Origin: Tannerella sp.
GTDB lineage: Bacteria; Bacteroidota; Bacteroidia; Bacteroidales; Tannerellaceae
Direction: 5' to 3'
Assembly: GCA_031289445.1 (NCBI GenBank)
Contig: JAITPL010000070.1
Coordinates: 1 to 9,817 of the forward strand
Length of the DNA: 9,817 nucleotides
Under the pieces are notes generated by a model. That model searched no databases, was not told the DNA's origin, and worked only from the letters and a program-made list of their open reading frames with translations. The translations under genes were made by a program, and so were the position numbers. The first letter of the stretch is position 1. Each line of letters begins with the position of its first letter. Positions 7,771 to 9,817 of this stretch are shown piece after piece.

Positions 7771-7783
7771 AAATTAAATCATT

Positions 7784-9259
7784 ATGAAACAAATATTTTT
7801 TATCACAGCAACATTATTGATGTGCGCAGGATGCGCCAACATGTTCGACAGCGTGAAGGATTTTGCCACCGAAGAGACCGTTTACCCCGGTCGCTACGAT
7901 ACGATTTTCTACAATGTCGGTTTCGAAAGGGTTGAAATTGACCTCCTTAAAGCGGGTCGAATACCGTCGTCCGAAATAAACATGGGCAAAGCAACTAAAA
8001 CCATTATTCAGTACGACGATACCGAAATAAGAATAGATTCGCTTTGTTCATGGGTGAACCTGACAGGTCTCAATATCTCGAAACTCTACCGCATAAAAGT
8101 CTTTACCGAAGACGATTTCGGTAACCGCTCCGTACCGCAGGAGATTTCGCTGATACCGTTAACAGCGTCCGACCTCGAGATACTGACCGTCGCCGATCCG
8201 CGCGTCATAGCGTCGCCATGGGCTGTATCGCTCTCGTGGAGCAGATTGTCGTCGGTGCTGCTCAACTATTGCGACATGAGTTATGTGTACACCGACAAGG
8301 ACGGTCACACAGTAGAAGGCACGCAGGCTGAGAACCCGCTGATAATCATGGAGAACTTGAGCGCGGGCGAAGAAGCGTCAATCGACCTCAAATACCGCGT
8401 TGTGCCTATTGTCAACGGCATCGAAATACTCGATACGCTTATTCTGAAAAAGTCCTTTTACATGTATATGCCAACAAGCGACGACTATCAAAAGGCGCTT
8501 ATAAGCCGCACAGTCAGTTCGATGATTCTTGCGCCGTCGGGTGATATGAGACTGACTTTCGCCACTGTTGACGACCATACGCTACAGTACTCGGTTATTA
8601 AATATACCGACGCCTCGGGCGAACAGACTTTGAGGATAGAAAACAATGAGACGACAATCACAGTGCCGGGCTTGCGGCTCGGCGGGGCGTTCTCTGTCTT
8701 GTCGAACTACAAACCGGACGGCGTAGAGGGCGTTTTCGTTGATTCCGACTACAGGTCTTATAATCCTGAATCGCTTGATTATGCGCGAACTACTTGGACT
8801 TGTACCACGACGCACAATTGGGCCTCCGACAGTCAAGGCCCTGGAAGCATAATCGACGAAAACTACGCTACATTCCTGTCGCTTGCCAAGCCCGGCAAGA
8901 GCGTCAACGGCTCAGAAGTCCCCGCCAACGAACTTGCAGGCTTCATTTTCGACCTCAAAGAAACTCTTTGCATCGACTATTACCGCATTCGCCACCGTAA
9001 CACAACGGTAGGACTTCGTCTGTGGGAAGCGTCAATTTATGGCAGCGCAGACGGTGTTGACTGGCAGCCTATCAAGGAGAACAATCCTGTTACAGGATAC
9101 GCCATCTCTGCAACGCTCGAATCACCCAACATGCCCGTCTCACGTTCCAATTTCCGCTACATAAAAATATTGATAACAAAATGGGATACGGTCAACAACA
9201 GCGCTACCCAACTCGCAGAATGCTATCTCGGCATGAGTTCTAACCCGATAATAAACTGA
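7784..9259 (+). CDS. DUF4998 plus C-terminal discoidin (F5/8 type C)-like surface lipoprotein
   Basis: This 491-residue lipoprotein is the last gene of the operon. The signal peptide MKQIFFITATLLMCAGC gives lipidated Cys17, with an unusual Cys14 at the -3 position. The mature start MFDSVKDFATEETVYPGRYD and the end of the first module, TEDDFGNRSVPQEISLIPL, fit DUF4998 (about 18-200). A less clear middle part follows. Residues about 337-485 look like a discoidin/F5-8C beta-sandwich: TTWTCTTTHNWASD, FIFDLKETLCIDYYRIRHR, WEASIYGSADGVDW and NFRYIKILITKWD. No hydrolase motif is apparent. In family terms this is a probable carbohydrate-binding surface protein paired with the lipoprotein encoded just upstream, which also ends in a discoidin-like fold. 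Its actual ligand is unknown. A terminator follows 21 bp after the stop. Confidence 0.85.
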   Translation: MKQIFFITATLLMCAGCANMFDSVKDFATEETVYPGRYDTIFYNVGFERVEIDLLKAGRIPSSEINMGKATKTIIQYDDTEIRIDSLCSWVNLTGLNISKLYRIKVFTEDDFGNRSVPQEISLIPLTASDLEILTVADPRVIASPWAVSLSWSRLSSVLLNYCDMSYVYTDKDGHTVEGTQAENPLIIMENLSAGEEASIDLKYRVVPIVNGIEILDTLILKKSFYMYMPTSDDYQKALISRTVSSMILAPSGDMRLTFATVDDHTLQYSVIKYTDASGEQTLRIENNETTITVPGLRLGGAFSVLSNYKPDGVEGVFVDSDYRSYNPESLDYARTTWTCTTTHNWASDSQGPGSIIDENYATFLSLAKPGKSVNGSEVPANELAGFIFDLKETLCIDYYRIRHRNTTVGLRLWEASIYGSADGVDWQPIKENNPVTGYAISATLESPNMPVSRSNFRYIKILITKWDTVNNSATQLAECYLGMSSNPIIN

Positions 9260-9280
9260 AAGTTTTAGATTTTATTGATA

Positions 9281-9318
9281 GAAGGGGTTGTCTCAATAAC
9301 TTAAGAGGCAACCCCTTC
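9281..9318 (+). terminator. Intrinsic terminator of the susC operon
   Basis: A 14-bp stem, GAAGGGGTTGTCTC against GAGGCAACCCCTTC, contains one U-G wobble (9291/9308) and closes a 10-nt loop. It is followed by GCTATTTTATTATAATT, a moderately T-rich tail. It lies 21 bp after the last operon gene and marks the operon end. The symmetric stem could also work on the other strand, but no T-tract favours that. Confidence 0.9.
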
Positions 9319-9390
9319 GCTATTTTATTATAATTAGTTGCCTCATTGCCAAAACATAAGAATAAAGTTCATCATTTACATTATCCATAG

Positions 9391-9445
9391 TAAGTACTCG
9401 TTAAAAGATACATGATAATTTAAACTAACTGATAACGAGTACTTA
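9391..9445. repeat. 13-bp inverted repeat TAAGTACTCGTTA / TAACGAGTACTTA
   Basis: Perfect 13-bp arms (9391-9403 and 9433-9445) are separated by 29 bp. The right arm overlaps the left edge of dispersed repeat copy B by six bases. The loop is AT-rich and shows no further structure. The arms look more like a protein-binding site or the edges of a small insertion than a terminator. Confidence 0.85.
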
Positions 9446-9594
9446 TAATCATATTTTTGTAAAATATTGTTGCATTATAGATATTGTACTTAGTACAATA
9501 AGGCTCTTATCCCAAGGTAGAAGTTAGAAATTCGGAAACACTGACCTGATACTCCCATTAAAGGCTTTTCCTCTGTAAGAAGTTCCGAACTTTC
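9440..9594 (+). repeat. Dispersed intergenic repeat, copy B
   Basis: This is the second, same-orientation copy of the element at 279-449. It has the identical TACTTATAATCA start (9440-9451), the 58/60 core (9464-9523) and the unchanged palindrome at 9482-9500. CACTGACC follows at 9539-9546, and a 13-bp palindrome AAGTTC-C-GAACTT lies at 9580-9592. It is about 14 bp shorter than copy A between the first palindrome and CACTGACC. It lies between the operon terminator and the promoter of the next gene, with no ORF inside. Confidence 0.85.
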
Positions 9595-9618
9595 GCCATT
9601 CAACTTTTGTGCCCTGTC

Positions 9619-9653
9619 TCTACTTTCGCCTCTTAATTTCTGACTTCTGCCTT
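9619..9653 (-). repeat. Degenerate heptamer tract on the minus strand
   Basis: Read on the minus strand, the units are AAGGCAG, AAGTCAG, AAATTAA and GAGGCGA, then AAGTAGA. This is the same AAGGTAG/AAATTAG family as 354-388 but in the opposite orientation. A short related tract follows at 9697-9716 (minus-strand AAATTAG, AAATTAG, then AAATGCG), close to the next promoter. Confidence 0.65.
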
Positions 9654-9699
9654 TTAATTGACTGCGTCGAACATTGTTTCTTAATTCTTAACCCTCGCA

Positions 9700-9732
9700 T
9701 TTCTAATTTCTAATTTATTTTCATTATCTTTG
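9700..9732 (+). promoter_or_regulatory. Bacteroidota promoter for the next gene (-7 TATCTTTG)
   Basis: TATCTTTG at 9725-9732 matches TAnnTTTG exactly. The best -33 candidate is TTTC at 9700-9703, one base from TTTG, with a 21-bp spacer. Transcription would start near 9738-9742, about 45 nt before the ATG at 9784. The -33 element overlaps the short heptamer tract at 9697-9716. Confidence 0.65.
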
Positions 9733-9783
9733 CAGTCTGAAAAGAACAGAAAAAATTATTATATAACTAAAAATCAGATTCTT

Positions 9784-9817
9784 ATGTGGTTAATTAATTC
9801 TTCTATCGGAAGGAAAC
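9784..9817 (+). CDS. 5' end of a likely succinate dehydrogenase/fumarate reductase cytochrome b subunit (SdhC/FrdC)
   Basis: Eleven codons, MWLINSSIGRK, are visible before the window ends. Bacteroidales membrane-anchor subunits of succinate dehydrogenase/fumarate reductase typically begin MWL-x-NSS-[IV]-GRK, and then enter the first transmembrane helix that helps bind heme. The start is supported by a promoter about 50 bp upstream and an A-rich 5' region. If right, the flavoprotein and iron-sulfur subunit genes should follow outside the window, and the operon upstream ends against a core anaerobic-respiration locus. The call rests on a very short match to remembered sequences. Confidence 0.6.
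   Translation, partial: MWLINSSIGRK

Noticed and set aside
9452..9459. TATTTTTG, a match to the -7 promoter consensus in repeat copy B
   Set aside because: No TTTG-like element lies 19-21 bp upstream, and copy A has TATTTTCA at the matching place, so it is not conserved.

Overview
The window reads as a chromosomal segment of a Bacteroidota genome, most likely order Bacteroidales. It has a SusC/SusD transporter pair, lipoproteins built from Bacteroidales-specific domains, Bacteroidota-type promoters (TTTG, about 20 bp, TAnnTTTG) and translation starts with A-rich rather than Shine-Dalgarno upstream regions. Coding DNA is moderately GC-rich, while the intergenic DNA is AT-rich and full of short repeats.

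Layout. Bases 1-120 are the 3' end of a gene resembling the C-terminus of PD-(D/E)XK nuclease-domain (AAA-ATPase-like/DUF1703) proteins. Bases 115-720 are a repeat-rich intergenic region: a clean 7-bp tandem array, a dispersed repeat (copy A) with two odd-centred palindromes, and a GC-rich mosaic with small hairpins. A strong candidate promoter lies at 727-758. It is followed by a roughly 440-nt leader (765-1206) with hairpins and an uncertain small ORF. The operon proper follows: a SusC-like TonB-dependent transporter (1207-4356), a SusD/RagB lipoprotein (4382-6391), a DUF4959-DUF5126-DUF5000-type lipoprotein (6499-7770) and a DUF4998 plus discoidin-like lipoprotein (7784-9259). A good intrinsic terminator sits at 9281-9318. 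The following intergenic region carries a second copy (copy B) of the dispersed repeat, more 7-bp repeats and a promoter for the next gene. Only the first 11 codons of that gene are present (9784-9817), and they look like the cytochrome b subunit of succinate dehydrogenase/fumarate reductase.

How the genes work together. SusC and SusD should form an outer-membrane importer with a lipoprotein lid. The two downstream lipoproteins occupy the SusE/SusF-like position and are probably surface glycan-binding or scaffolding proteins. No carbohydrate-active enzyme, protease, sulfatase or regulator is visible, so this is a minimal or orphan polysaccharide-utilisation-type locus. Its substrate cannot be read from the sequence.

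The most unusual content is outside the genes. A pair of direct repeats (58 of 60 bases identical in the core) brackets the whole operon. The copies differ by what looks like two 7-bp units. Several heptanucleotide repeat families recur in the intergenic gaps, including one array that fills most of the gap between susD and the next gene inside the operon.
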